Below, piece by piece: positions 8,180 through 17,099 of a stretch of 64,000 nt of DNA. Positions within the stretch are counted from its first letter, which is position 1, and every line of letters begins with the position of its first letter. The position numbers were made by a program, and so were the translations under genes. The notes beneath the pieces are model-generated. The model was given only the letters and a program-made list of their open reading frames with translations, did no database searches and was not told where the DNA came from. The stretch is from Lachnoclostridium sp. An76 (GTDB taxonomy: Bacteria; Bacillota; Clostridia; Lachnospirales; Lachnospiraceae), in NCBI RefSeq assembly GCF_002161355.1, contig NZ_NFHL01000008.1:62001-126000 (forward strand). The letters are read 5' to 3'.

Positions 8180-8208
8180 TTGTCTGTCAAGGCATTTTCG
8201 GGTAAAAT
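8180..8208 (+). promoter_or_regulatory. Probable promoter of yqzL-recO
   Basis: TTGTCT (8180-8185) and TAAAAT (8203-8208) are separated by 17 bases. This would start transcription about 125 bases upstream of yqzL, giving the operon its own promoter after the island and insertion sequence had separated it from whatever lay upstream. Confidence 0.5.
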
Positions 8209-8341
8209 AATATGGTATTTTTTATACAGTATAGTGTCCGATGGATCGGAGAACCTAATATATATAACCATCTTCGAAGAAAAGTTTGACAAAGGGGAAC
8301 TGAAACTGAGAAAGTGGGATCACATAAGACGAGGTGAGCTG

Positions 8342-8524
8342 ATGCAGGACACATATTGGAAGCAGTTTATGATGAGCGGGAAAATAGACGATTATCTGAA
8401 TTACAAAAACAGCCGAACAGATGATACGGATGACAGACCGTGTCATAACAGAAACAGGACGGAACAAACAGAAAGACAGCCATATGAACCGGATCAGTCT
8501 CACGGCCGGATGGGCAGGCGGTGA
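8342..8524 (+). CDS. YqzL-like small protein
   Basis: A 60-residue protein. The start ATG 8342 follows GAGGTGAG; longer in-frame starts upstream have no ribosome site. The N-terminus MQDTYWKQFMMSGKIDDYLN matches the short YqzL family (W-K-x-F-x-x-[ST]-G-x-[IV]-x-x-Y-L), which is regularly encoded just ahead of recO in Firmicutes. The C-terminal half is a polar, low-complexity tail without homology I can name. Function is unknown. It ends 30 bases before recO and is presumably co-transcribed with it. Confidence 0.7.
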   Translation: MQDTYWKQFMMSGKIDDYLNYKNSRTDDTDDRPCHNRNRTEQTERQPYEPDQSHGRMGRR

Positions 8525-8554
8525 GGAAGATGAGGTGCGGCAGAAAGGAATCGC

Positions 8555-9295
8555 GTGAACCAGATCGTACTGACAGGCATGGTGCTTTCCACCATGCCGG
8601 TAGGGGAATATGACCGCAGGGTGGTCATACTGACAAAAGAACAGGGCAAGATATCAGCATTCGCGAAGGGATCCAGGCGCCCGAACAGCCCGCTGGTGGG
8701 CGCGGTGAATCCGTTTTCTTTTGGGACATTTACTATGTATGAAGGGCGTTCGTCGTATACTATCCAATCTGCTGATATTTCCAATTATTTTGCGGAACTC
8801 CGATCGGATATGATAGGCGCGTATTACGGGTTTTATTTTCTTGAGTTTGCCGATTATTATACGAAAGAATTTAACGATGAGAGGGAAATGTTAAAACTTC
8901 TGTATCAGACTATGCGTGCCTTGATCAATCCTCATATTCCGAACAGGCTTATCCGCTACATATTCGAACTGAAGGCGCTGACTGTCAACGGGCAGGGGCC
9001 GCAGGTGTTCCAGTGCGTCACCTGCGGGAATAAGGACCGGCCGGCTGTGTTCAGCGCCGCGAAAGGCGGGCTGGTGTGCAGCGAGTGTGACAGGGACGTG
9101 ATCGACGGAATGATACTGGACAACTCGACTTTATATAGCATGCAATATATAGAATCCAGCAGTATTGAAAAATTATATACATTTACGGTTACGGATAAAG
9201 TGATGGATGAGCTGGGGAGGATCATGGGCCGGCTCATGGAGATTTATGTGAATAAGAGGTTTAAGTCACTGGAGATACTGGAGACGCTGCTTTAA
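8555..9295 (+). CDS. recO: DNA repair protein RecO
   Basis: A 246-residue protein. The GTG start at 8555 lies behind AAAGGA. The N-terminal OB-fold begins VNQIVLTGMVLSTMPVGEYD; the helical C-terminal domain carries a zinc-finger pair, CVTCGN and CSECD, as in most Firmicute RecO proteins. RecO loads RecA onto SSB-coated gaps together with RecR. It follows yqzL and precedes glyS, the usual Lachnospiraceae order, except that era, commonly found upstream, is replaced here by the island. Length is normal and no defect is visible. Confidence 0.95.
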   Translation: MNQIVLTGMVLSTMPVGEYDRRVVILTKEQGKISAFAKGSRRPNSPLVGAVNPFSFGTFTMYEGRSSYTIQSADISNYFAELRSDMIGAYYGFYFLEFADYYTKEFNDEREMLKLLYQTMRALINPHIPNRLIRYIFELKALTVNGQGPQVFQCVTCGNKDRPAVFSAAKGGLVCSECDRDVIDGMILDNSTLYSMQYIESSSIEKLYTFTVTDKVMDELGRIMGRLMEIYVNKRFKSLEILETLL

Positions 9296-9330
9296 AATCT
9301 AATGAATACAGTACAAAAGAAGGTAAGGAA

Positions 9331-9526
9331 ATGAGTTTGGAGAAACTGATACAGGGCGGATTGATCTATGAATTTGAAGAGATTTCTGTTGGTCCGCGTT
9401 CTAGTAAATTCTGTTTCGTATTAGGAGCGGGGCTTCGAAAATGTCCGTGATAAAAACAGGGCAGGAATATACCCTGTGTGGATTCTGTCTGATGCAGGTT
9501 TACAAAAACGTCCCTACCCGTTATAA
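9331..9526 (+). pseudogene. Frameshifted small gene between recO and glyS
   Basis: ATG 9331, behind AAGGTAAGGAA, opens a 39-codon frame (MSLEKLIQGGLIYEFEE...) that ends at TGA 9448. If one G is removed from the GGGG run at 9429-9432, the frame continues without interruption (GFENVRDKNRAGIYPVWIL...) to a tandem TAA-TAA at 9524, making a coherent 64-residue protein. This is either a true pseudogene or a homopolymer sequencing error. I recognise no family. It fills most of the gap ahead of glyS. Confidence 0.5.
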
Positions 9527-9564
9527 TAAGTACCGATTGAAAAAAGAATGTGAGGAACATAACT

Positions 9565-10965
9565 ATGGTTGAAAAGACAATGGATAAGATCGTAGCTCTT
9601 GCTAAGTCCCGCGGATTCGTATATCCGGGTTCCGAGATCTACGGCGGGCTCGCGAATACATGGGATTATGGCAATCTCGGCGTAGAGCTGAAAAATAATG
9701 TAAAGAGAGCATGGTGGAAGAAATTCGTACAGGAGAATCCGTACAACGTTGGGGTTGACTGCGCGATCCTGATGAACCCGCAGACCTGGGTGGCTTCCGG
9801 ACATCTGGGCGGCTTCAGCGATCCGCTGATGGACTGTAAAGAATGCCATGAGCGCTTCCGCGCTGACAAACTGATCGAAGATTACTGCGAAGATAAGGGC
9901 ATTGCGCTGGACGGATCTGTGGACGGATGGTCACAGGAGCAGATGACAGCGTTTATTGAGGAGCATCAGATCCCGTGCCCGACCTGCGGCAAGCATAATT
10001 TTACAGATATCCGTCAGTTCAACCTGATGTTCAAGACATTCCAGGGCGTGACAGAGGATGCGAAGAATACTGTGTATTTAAGACCGGAGACTGCGCAGGG
10101 GATTTTTGTGAACTTTAAGAATGTGCAGCGTACATCCAGAAAGAAACTGCCTTTTGGTATCGCGCAGATCGGAAAATCCTTCCGAAACGAGATCACGCCG
10201 GGCAACTTTACATTCCGTACAAGAGAGTTTGAGCAGATGGAGTTGGAGTTCTTCTGCAAGCCGGATACAGACCTTGAGTGGTTTGATTACTGGAAGAGCT
10301 TCTGCCTGAACTGGCTGTCATCTCTCGGCCTGAAGGATGATGAGGTACGCTACCGCGACCACGATAAAGAGGAGCTTTCTTTCTACAGCAAGGCAACTAC
10401 GGACGTGGAATTCCTCTTCCCGTTCGGATGGGGCGAGCTGTGGGGTATCGCGGACCGTACAGATTATGACCTGACGCAGCATCAGAACGTATCTGGTCAG
10501 GATCTGACATATTTTGATGATGAGGTGAAAGAGAAATATATCCCGTACGTGATCGAACCGTCTCTCGGTGCGGACCGTATGGTGCTTGCGTTCCTGTGCA
10601 GCGCCTATGATGAGGAGAATATCGGTACAGAGGAAAAACCGGATATGCGTACAGTACTTCATTTCCATCCGGCGCTGGCTCCGGTGAAGATCGGCGTGCT
10701 GCCGCTCTCCAAGAAGCTGAACGAGGGCGCGGAGAAGATTTATACAGAACTGTGCAAGTATTACAACTGCGAGTTCGACGACCGCGGCAATATCGGGAAG
10801 CGCTACCGCAGGCAGGATGAGATCGGAACGCCGTTCTGCGTGACATATGACTTTGAGTCAGAAGAAGATGGGGCGGTGACTGTCCGTGACCGCGATACCA
10901 TGGAGCAGGAGAGGATCAAGATTGAAGATCTGAAAGCATATTTTGAGAAAAAATTCGAGTGGTAA
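9565..10965 (+). CDS. glyS: Glycyl-tRNA synthetase, single-chain dimeric type
   Basis: A 466-residue class II synthetase of the alpha-2 type (glyQS-like), not the alpha2-beta2 form. ATG 9565 follows GAGGA by 8 bases. It shows an early zinc-site pair (CKECH and CPTCGKH), motif 2 ([23 protein letters not shown]) and motif 3 ([13 protein letters not shown]), and ends in an anticodon-binding domain. It attaches glycine to tRNA-Gly. A glycine T-box might be expected upstream; I looked for one and could not support it. A REP-type palindrome begins 8 bases after the stop. Confidence 0.95.
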   Translation: MVEKTMDKIVALAKSRGFVYPGSEIYGGLANTWDYGNLGVELKNNVKRAWWKKFVQENPYNVGVDCAILMNPQTWVASGHLGGFSDPLMDCKECHERFRADKLIEDYCEDKGIALDGSVDGWSQEQMTAFIEEHQIPCPTCGKHNFTDIRQFNLMFKTFQGVTEDAKNTVYLRPETAQGIFVNFKNVQRTSRKKLPFGIAQIGKSFRNEITPGNFTFRTREFEQMELEFFCKPDTDLEWFDYWKSFCLNWLSSLGLKDDEVRYRDHDKEELSFYSKATTDVEFLFPFGWGELWGIADRTDYDLTQHQNVSGQDLTYFDDEVKEKYIPYVIEPSLGADRMVLAFLCSAYDEENIGTEEKPDMRTVLHFHPALAPVKIGVLPLSKKLNEGAEKIYTELCKYYNCEFDDRGNIGKRYRRQDEIGTPFCVTYDFESEEDGAVTVRDRDTMEQERIKIEDLKAYFEKKFEW

Positions 10966-10973
10966 CTGTATTC

Positions 10974-11008
10974 GGGGACGTAGTAAAATCGCATTTGTCT
11001 ACGTCCCC
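10974..11008. repeat. REP-like palindrome, left copy
   Basis: A 35-base hairpin with a 10-bp perfect outer stem GGGGACGTAG/CTACGTCCCC and a partly paired interior. It starts 8 bases after the glyS stop and could end that transcript. It matches the copies at 11891-11925 and 47794-47828 with a few interior changes. Confidence 0.85.
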
Positions 11009-11073
11009 AATTAAGAATGAGTGTGTCCCCGATTGAATTTTGCCCTGTCCCAAATCGGGAAAGGGGTGACAGG

Positions 11074-11841
11074 ATGCCGCGTATCGCACGTCGGAGAAGT
11101 AACACAGATTTTTATCATGTGATAGCGAGAGGGATTAACAAGGAACCTATTTTTAAACAGAAAAGAGAGAAGAACAATTTCTTGAGGCTTCTTTTGAAGC
11201 ATCTTAAAGATCGCGAAATTGAAATATATGCGTATGCGGTCATGTCTACGCATTTTCATATTTTGCTTCGCGCTGATCTGAAACTCTTATCTAATTATAT
11301 GGCCATTGTCTTGGCAGAATTTGCAGAATATTACAACTTTAAACACAATCGTAACGGACATGTTTTTCAGGATAGATTCAAAAGTGAATGCGTGGAGGAC
11401 CGGCAGTATTTTTGGAATTGTATACGCTATATCCACATGAATCCTGTGAATGCAAATGTCGTAAAAGCACCGCTAAACTATAATTTTTCGAGCTTAAAAG
11501 AATATGAAACAGAGAAATGCCGGATAATACATCCTAAAGCGATAGAACTGTATCAAGCAAAGTTTACAGATTTTGAGGATTTTCTGGATTTTCACGATAA
11601 ATCAGTCAAACATATTTTTACCGATGTACCCGAAGAAATGGAGATACAGTTTATGCAAGCCGCACGCAGGCTGCTTGAGCAGGAAGCACATCTTAGGGGA
11701 TTAAATGAATCCAGAGAACTGCTGGAAGATCTAGAGCTGAGGAATATGTATAAAGAAAAGCTGCAGAAGGAATTGAACATAACCAAGGCAAAATCTGAAC
11801 GATTGTATCGAATGGTAAAAAGTTGTATAATTGGTAAATGA
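11074..11841 (+). CDS. REP-associated tyrosine transposase (Y1_Tnp / RAYT)
   Basis: A 255-residue HUH-superfamily protein. ATG 11074 is used, behind AAAGGGG; an in-frame start at 11017 runs through the inner repeat and is less likely. The metal-binding HFH is at residues 60-62 (MSTHFHILL), and the catalytic tyrosine is in AEYYNFKHN (Y86 or Y87), followed by GHVFQDRFKS. The C-terminal 90 residues form a basic helical tail, perhaps for hairpin recognition. These single-strand nucleases cut and rejoin DNA at REP hairpins. The flanking palindromes make a self-contained unit between glyS and the aminopeptidase gene. Confidence 0.9.
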   Translation: MPRIARRRSNTDFYHVIARGINKEPIFKQKREKNNFLRLLLKHLKDREIEIYAYAVMSTHFHILLRADLKLLSNYMAIVLAEFAEYYNFKHNRNGHVFQDRFKSECVEDRQYFWNCIRYIHMNPVNANVVKAPLNYNFSSLKEYETEKCRIIHPKAIELYQAKFTDFEDFLDFHDKSVKHIFTDVPEEMEIQFMQAARRLLEQEAHLRGLNESRELLEDLELRNMYKEKLQKELNITKAKSERLYRMVKSCIIGK

Positions 11842-11890
11842 TAAAAGGGGACAGGGCAAAATTCAATTTGGGACATATTTAAAGCGAATC

Positions 11891-11925
11891 GGGGACGTAG
11901 TAAAATCCGATTTTACTACGTCCCC
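11891..11925. repeat. REP-like palindrome, right copy
   Basis: A perfect 17-bp stem (GGGGACGTAGTAAAATC and its complement) with a single-base centre. It ends 20 bases before the aminopeptidase ATG, just ahead of its ribosome site at 11933-11940, so the hairpin would lie in the leader of that mRNA or end the transposase transcript. Confidence 0.9.
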
Positions 11926-11944
11926 GAAGAAGAAAGGAGTTAAT

Positions 11945-13333
11945 ATGAAACAGACTACATGGATAACTTATACTCACGAACAGATGCAGGAGCTCAAAGA
12001 CATCACCGAGCGATATAAATCCTGTCTTGATGCCGGCAAGACGGAACGCGAATGTGTGGAGCTGAGCATACGAATGGCAGAAAAGGCCGGATACCGTGAT
12101 CTGAAAGCGGTGATGGCAGCCGGGGAAAAACTGAAAGCCGGAGACAAGATCTACGCGGTGAATATGGATAAGATGCTGGCATTATTCCGCATAGGGGAAG
12201 AACCGCTCTCAGCAGGAATGAACATCCTGGGTGCTCACATTGATTCGCCCCGCATTGATGTGAAACAGAATCCTCTCTATGAAAACGAAGGATTTGCCTA
12301 TCTGGACACCCATTACTACGGCGGCATCAAAAAATATCAGTGGGTGGCGCAGCCTCTTTCCCTGCACGGAGTCATCGTGAAAAAGGATGGTACTGTACAG
12401 AAAGTAGCCATCGGGGAAGATGAGAGCGATCCCGTGTTCGTGATCACGGACCTTCTCGTGCATCTTGCACAGGAACAACTTGAGAAAAAGGCGTCCAAAG
12501 TCATTGACGGAGAAAAGCTTGACCTGCTCATCGGCAACTGTCCTCTGGACGGAGCGGTCGAAGATAAAGAGCAGAAAGAAGCTGTCAAAGCAAATATTCT
12601 TAAGCTGTTGAAGAATAAATATGACATGGATGAGGAGGACTTCTCTTCCGCAGAGCTGGAGATCGTTCCGGCGGGAAGGGCAAGGGACTGTGGCATGGAC
12701 CGCAGCATGATCCTCTCCTACGGGCAGGATGACCGCGTGTGCGCATTTACCTCGCTGTTTGCGATGCTGGATGTGACAGAGGCGAAAAAGACCGGGTGCT
12801 GCCTGCTTGTAGATAAAGAAGAGATCGGCAGCGTAGGCGCGACGGGCATGCATTCCCGCTTCTTTGAGAATACAGTTGCAGAGTTGGTGGCAATGACAGA
12901 GGGTGAGTCTGAATTGAAGGTGAGGAGGGCACTTATGAACTCCCGGATGCTTTCCTCAGATGTAAGCGCGGCCTATGACCCTATGTTCGCGGAAGCGTTT
13001 GAAAAGAGAAGTTCCGCATTTTTTGCAAAAGGGATCACCTTTAATAAATTTACAGGGAGCAGAGGAAAATCCGGTTCCAATGACGCGAATGCAGAATATA
13101 TCGCAGCGCTTAGGAAAGCAATGGATGACGCGGGGGTGGCATACCAGTTCGCGGAACTCGGGCGGGTGGACCTCGGCGGCGGCGGAACCATTGCATATAT
13201 CATGGCCAATTACGGGATGGAAGTTATCGACAGTGGTGTCGCTGTATTGAACATGCATGCGCCTTATGAGGTATCCAGCAAAGCGGACGTGTATGAGGCT
13301 GTGAAAGGATACCGGGCGTTCCTGAGAATGTAG
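11945..13333 (+). CDS. M18-family zinc aminopeptidase
   Basis: A 462-residue cytoplasmic metallopeptidase of the aspartyl/leucyl aminopeptidase family (apeA/LAP4 type). The ATG at 11945 follows AAAGGAGT; the frame is open further upstream only through the REP repeat. Metal and catalytic blocks are visible: GAHIDSPR (zinc His and Asp), LLVDKEEIGSVGATG (general-base and metal glutamates), SSDVSAAYDP and the His-containing GVAVLNMHAPYE near the end. It removes N-terminal amino acids from peptides and forms large oligomers. It appears monocistronic. Confidence 0.9.
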   Translation: MKQTTWITYTHEQMQELKDITERYKSCLDAGKTERECVELSIRMAEKAGYRDLKAVMAAGEKLKAGDKIYAVNMDKMLALFRIGEEPLSAGMNILGAHIDSPRIDVKQNPLYENEGFAYLDTHYYGGIKKYQWVAQPLSLHGVIVKKDGTVQKVAIGEDESDPVFVITDLLVHLAQEQLEKKASKVIDGEKLDLLIGNCPLDGAVEDKEQKEAVKANILKLLKNKYDMDEEDFSSAELEIVPAGRARDCGMDRSMILSYGQDDRVCAFTSLFAMLDVTEAKKTGCCLLVDKEEIGSVGATGMHSRFFENTVAELVAMTEGESELKVRRALMNSRMLSSDVSAAYDPMFAEAFEKRSSAFFAKGITFNKFTGSRGKSGSNDANAEYIAALRKAMDDAGVAYQFAELGRVDLGGGGTIAYIMANYGMEVIDSGVAVLNMHAPYEVSSKADVYEAVKGYRAFLRM

Positions 13334-13522
13334 CAGAATGGAATCCCACCTGAAAAAGGCAGAGCACAGCGCCTGAAACCGGATATAAACGTAAAACCGG
13401 ATCAGGCATAAGATCATGTGTGAAACAGAGATCCAAACAGAAGTGAAATAAGGATAAAACAGTTGAAGTCCCTGCTAGTGGGTGGTAAGATAGCGGTATC
13501 ATACAAAAAGGGGGAAGCTATC

Positions 13523-13987
13523 ATGAAAAAACAAATGTGCGCGATTATGGCAGGCGCGGCAGTGCTGTGCCTTACAGCATGCGGCGGCGGAAAAGAAGTC
13601 CAGAATGCAGCGACAGCGACTCTGGAGCAGAATGGCGTGACAATGACCATGTCTTTTGACGCAAAAGGCGATGTGGTGACAAAGATCACCCAGGAGTCTG
13701 TGATCGACCTTTCAGGATATACGGATGAAATGATCGATACGCTCAACAGCACCGTGGAATCCGCGGAAGAGACTTATGCGGATGTGGAAGGTGTCGAATA
13801 CAGCTGTGAGCAGGAAGATGGGAAACTGGTGGAGAAGATCGTGATCCCTACGGATAAAGATACACTCCAGACAGTGGTAGAACAGGGGCTGCTTCCGGTA
13901 GATGACGAGAATGTGACCCAGCTTTCTCTGAAAGCCACGACCGATAATCTGGAAGCGTCGGGCTGGACAGTAGAGACTGCCGAGTAA
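13523..13987 (+). CDS. Lipoprotein of the YehR/DUF1307 type
   Basis: A 154-residue secreted lipoprotein. ATG 13523 follows GGGGGAAG. The signal peptide MKKQMCAIMAGAAVLCLTAC ends in the lipobox LTAC, so the mature protein should start at Cys20 and be lipid-anchored on the outer face of the membrane. The remaining sequence (repeated beta-like segments, FDAKGDVVTKITQES, DTLQTVVEQGLLPV) agrees with DUF1307. Function unknown. A strong terminator follows at 14022. Confidence 0.75.
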   Translation: MKKQMCAIMAGAAVLCLTACGGGKEVQNAATATLEQNGVTMTMSFDAKGDVVTKITQESVIDLSGYTDEMIDTLNSTVESAEETYADVEGVEYSCEQEDGKLVEKIVIPTDKDTLQTVVEQGLLPVDDENVTQLSLKATTDNLEASGWTVETAE

Positions 13988-14021
13988 GATTAGGATAGCA
14001 GAACAGAAATAACAGGGATGT

Positions 14022-14063
14022 CCTTTCCGCGAATGGACCGGATTCGCGGAAAGGGCATTTTTT
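14022..14063 (+). terminator. Rho-independent terminator after the lipoprotein gene
   Basis: CCTTTCCGCGAAT (14022-14034) pairs with ATTCGCGGAAAGG (14042-14054) around a short loop, followed by GCATTTTTTCTG. This isolates ppdK from the genes before it. Confidence 0.85.
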
Positions 14064-14131
14064 CTGTTCGAAATCAGGCAAAGAACAAGCAGATTTATGG
14101 TAAAGGTTATGCATATTTACTGATAAAACGC

Positions 14132-14160
14132 TTGACGCATGTCTGCAAAACCATTAAAAT
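14132..14160 (+). promoter_or_regulatory. Promoter of ppdK
   Basis: TTGACG (14132-14137) and TAAAAT (14155-14160) with a 17-base spacer, about 50 bases upstream of the ppdK ribosome site AAGGAGG. This is close to the sigma-A consensus and fits the apparently optimised codon use of ppdK. Confidence 0.75.
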
Positions 14161-14217
14161 ATTATATGCGAATTATTGCGAAAATATTTGCAAATTTTTT
14201 AAGGAGGTCATTGGAAC

Positions 14218-16851
14218 ATGGCAACAAAATGGGTTTATATGTTCAAAGAAGGTAACGCGACAATGAGAAACCTTCTTGGCGGTAAAGGCGCCAACCTTGC
14301 AGAGATGACAGGCCTGGGCCTTCCGGTTCCGCAGGGATTCACTGTTACAACAGAGGCTTGTACACAGTACTATGAGGACGGAAGACAGATCAACGATGAG
14401 ATCATGAGCCAGATCATGGACGCAATGGCAAAACTCGAGGAGATCACAGGAAAGAAATTCGGAGACAAAGAGAATCCGCTTCTCGTTTCCGTACGTTCCG
14501 GTGCAAGAGCTTCCATGCCGGGTATGATGGACACGATCCTGAACCTTGGTCTGAACGAAGAAGTAGTTGAGGCGCTGGCGTCTGCATCAGGCAACGAGCG
14601 CTGGGCTTGGGACTGCTACAGAAGATTCATCCAGATGTATTCTGACGTAGTTATGGAAGTAGGTAAGAAATACTTCGAAGAGCTCATCGACAAGATGAAA
14701 GAAGAAAAAGGCGTGAAACAGGACGTTGAGCTGACAGCAGAGGATCTGAAGACTCTGGCAGGACAGTTCAAGGCTGAGTACAAAGAGAAGATCGGCGCAG
14801 ACTTCCCGTCTGATGCGAAAGAGCAGCTGATCGGTGCTGTTAAGGCTGTATTCCGTTCATGGGACAACCCGAGAGCAAACGTATACCGTCGTGACAACGA
14901 TATCCCGTATTCATGGGGAACAGCTGTCAACGTACAGATGATGGCGTTCGGTAACATGGGTGACGACTGCGGTACAGGTGTTGCGTTCACACGTGACCCG
15001 GCTACAGGAGCAAACGGACTTTTCGGTGAGTTCCTTACAAACGCACAGGGCGAGGACGTTGTTGCCGGCGTTCGTACACCGATGCACATCTCCGAGATGG
15101 AGCAGAAGTTCCCGGAAGCTTTCGCACAGTTCAAAGATGTGTGCAAGACTCTGGAGACACACTACAGAGATATGCAGGACATGGAGTTTACTGTAGAGCA
15201 CGGTAAGCTGTACATGCTTCAGACACGTAACGGTAAGAGAACAGCTCAGGCTGCTCTGAAGATCGCATGCGACCTTGTTGACGAGGGCATGAGAACAGAG
15301 GAAGAGGCTGTAGCTATGATCGATCCGCGTAACCTTGATACACTGCTTCACCCGCAGTTCGATGCAGCGGCTCTGAAGGCTGCTACACCGATGGGCAAAG
15401 CGCTCGGCGCTTCACCGGGAGCTGCATGCGGTAAGATCGTCTTCACAGCAGACGATGCGGTAGAGTGGGCTGCAAGAGGAGAGAAAGTCGTTCTCGTTCG
15501 TCTTGAGACATCACCGGAAGATATCACAGGTATGAAATCTGCTCAGGGTATCCTGACAGTCCGCGGCGGTATGACATCACACGCAGCCGTTGTTGCACGT
15601 GGTATGGGTACATGCTGTGTATCCGGATGCGGCGATATCGTTATGGACGAGGCGAATAAGAAATTCACACTCGCCGGAAAAGAGTTCCACGAGGGAGACC
15701 CGATCTCCATCGACGGATCCACAGGTAACATCTACGACGGTATCATCCCGACAGTAGACGCTACGATCGCAGGTGAGTTCGGACGTATCATGGGCTGGGC
15801 TGACAAGTACAGAACAATGAAAGTCCGCACAAACGCTGATACACCGGCTGACGCTAAGAAGGCTCGCGAGCTGGGCGCTGAGGGTATCGGTCTCTGCCGT
15901 ACAGAGCATATGTTCTTCGAGGGCGACAGGATCGACGCATTCCGCGAGATGATCTGCTCTGAGACAGAGGAAGAGAGAGAGGCAGCTCTTGAGAAGATCC
16001 TTCCGGAGCAGCAGGGAGACTTCGAGAAGCTGTACGAGGCTCTTGAGGGCAACCCGGTAACGATCCGTTTCCTTGATCCGCCGCTTCACGAGTTCGTTCC
16101 GACAGAGGAAGAGGACATCAAGAAACTGGCTGACGCTCAGGGCAAGACAGTTGAGCAGATCAAAGCGATCATCGACAGCCTGCACGAGTTCAACCCGATG
16201 ATGGGCCACCGTGGATGCCGTCTGGCAGTCACATATCCGGAGATCGCTAAGATGCAGACAAAGGCTGTTATCCGCGCGGCTATCAATGTGAAGAAAGCTC
16301 ATCCGGACTGGAATGTAAAACCGGAGATCATGATCCCGCTCGTAGGCGATATCAAAGAGCTGAAATACGTGAAGAAATTCGTTGTTGAGACAGCAGACGC
16401 TGAGATCGCGGCAGCAGGCAGCGACCTTGAGTATGAAGTTGGTACAATGATCGAGATCCCGAGAGCTGCCCTTACAGCTGACGAGATCGCAAAAGAGGCG
16501 GACTTCTTCTGCTTCGGTACAAACGACCTGACACAGATGACATACGGATTCTCCCGTGACGATGCTGGTAAGTTCCTTGACGCTTACTATGACGCGAAGA
16601 TCTTCGAGAACGATCCGTTCGCTAAGCTGGATCAGGTTGGCGTAGGCAAGCTGATGAAGATGGCGATCGACCTCGGCAAACCGGTTAACCCGAACCTGCA
16701 CGTTGGTATCTGCGGCGAGCACGGCGGAGACCCGAGCTCTGTTGAGTTCTGCAACAGCATCGGACTTGACTATGTATCCTGCTCACCGTTCCGTGTGCCG
16801 ATCGCAAGACTGGCAGCAGCGCAGGCAGCGATCGCTCAGAAGAACGCGTAA
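14218..16851 (+). CDS. ppdK: Pyruvate, phosphate dikinase
   Basis: An 877-residue enzyme that interconverts pyruvate + ATP + Pi and PEP + AMP + PPi, a glycolytic/gluconeogenic step typical of PPi-using clostridia. It has the N-terminal ATP-grasp domain (GGKGANLAEM), the phospho-histidine domain with GGMTSHAAVVARG (His455, the same number as in the well-studied Clostridium symbiosum enzyme) and the C-terminal PEP/pyruvate barrel (GLCRTEHMF, FGTNDLTQMTYGFSRDD). ATG 14218 lies 10 bases after AAGGAGG. Codon use is strongly biased, suggesting high expression. A hairpin follows (AGGCTG/CAGCCT, near 16897-16914), beyond which an IS1182 element has inserted. The inorganic pyrophosphatase at 24.2 kb draws on the same PPi pool. 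Confidence 0.97.
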   Translation: MATKWVYMFKEGNATMRNLLGGKGANLAEMTGLGLPVPQGFTVTTEACTQYYEDGRQINDEIMSQIMDAMAKLEEITGKKFGDKENPLLVSVRSGARASMPGMMDTILNLGLNEEVVEALASASGNERWAWDCYRRFIQMYSDVVMEVGKKYFEELIDKMKEEKGVKQDVELTAEDLKTLAGQFKAEYKEKIGADFPSDAKEQLIGAVKAVFRSWDNPRANVYRRDNDIPYSWGTAVNVQMMAFGNMGDDCGTGVAFTRDPATGANGLFGEFLTNAQGEDVVAGVRTPMHISEMEQKFPEAFAQFKDVCKTLETHYRDMQDMEFTVEHGKLYMLQTRNGKRTAQAALKIACDLVDEGMRTEEEAVAMIDPRNLDTLLHPQFDAAALKAATPMGKALGASPGAACGKIVFTADDAVEWAARGEKVVLVRLETSPEDITGMKSAQGILTVRGGMTSHAAVVARGMGTCCVSGCGDIVMDEANKKFTLAGKEFHEGDPISIDGSTGNIYDGIIPTVDATIAGEFGRIMGWADKYRTMKVRTNADTPADAKKARELGAEGIGLCRTEHMFFEGDRIDAFREMICSETEEEREAALEKILPEQQGDFEKLYEALEGNPVTIRFLDPPLHEFVPTEEEDIKKLADAQGKTVEQIKAIIDSLHEFNPMMGHRGCRLAVTYPEIAKMQTKAVIRAAINVKKAHPDWNVKPEIMIPLVGDIKELKYVKKFVVETADAEIAAAGSDLEYEVGTMIEIPRAALTADEIAKEADFFCFGTNDLTQMTYGFSRDDAGKFLDAYYDAKIFENDPFAKLDQVGVGKLMKMAIDLGKPVNPNLHVGICGEHGGDPSSVEFCNSIGLDYVSCSPFRVPIARLAAAQAAIAQKNA

Positions 16852-17099
16852 GCAATACTGGCTGATATCAAATTGCAAAGCATGATAAGATAAAAGGCTG
16901 TGGACCAGCAGCCTGACATAAAAAAGGGGCTGTCGGTTAATACCGATTTTTGACTCCTGACAAACAAGACGGAGACAATCCCGAAGAATATGGACATTTT
17001 TTAATCCATAATTCTGTCGGAGATTGCCTCCGTCTTTTTGCAAGCGCTATTTTAGGGCGCAATAACCCCTTGGCTGGATTTTTCAGAGCACTCCTTTGG

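Larger units (their letters stand above)
10974..11925 (+). mobile_element. REP-associated tyrosine transposase unit with flanking palindromes
   Basis: The transposase gene is bracketed by two nested sets of inverted repeats. The outer set is a 35-base palindrome beginning GGGGACGTAG at 10974-11008 and again at 11891-11925. The inner set is a perfect 20-bp inverted pair (GGGACAGGGCAAAATTCAAT in one orientation) at 11032-11051 and 11848-11867. A related solitary copy of the double palindrome lies at 47773-47849. This is the organisation of REP/RAYT systems, in which a Y1 transposase is linked to dispersed palindromes. Confidence 0.8.

Noticed and set aside
9296-9564. A glycine T-box riboswitch upstream of glyS
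   Set aside because: The leader has GGTCCGCG near 9390 and CGTCCCT near 9509, loosely like T-box pieces, but the full GGTGGNACCGCG box, the AGTA bulge motif and a terminator are missing; a broken small gene explains the stretch better.
15577-16722. A 381-codon minus-strand frame within ppdK
   Set aside because: It is a shadow of the strongly codon-biased ppdK gene and has no family features.
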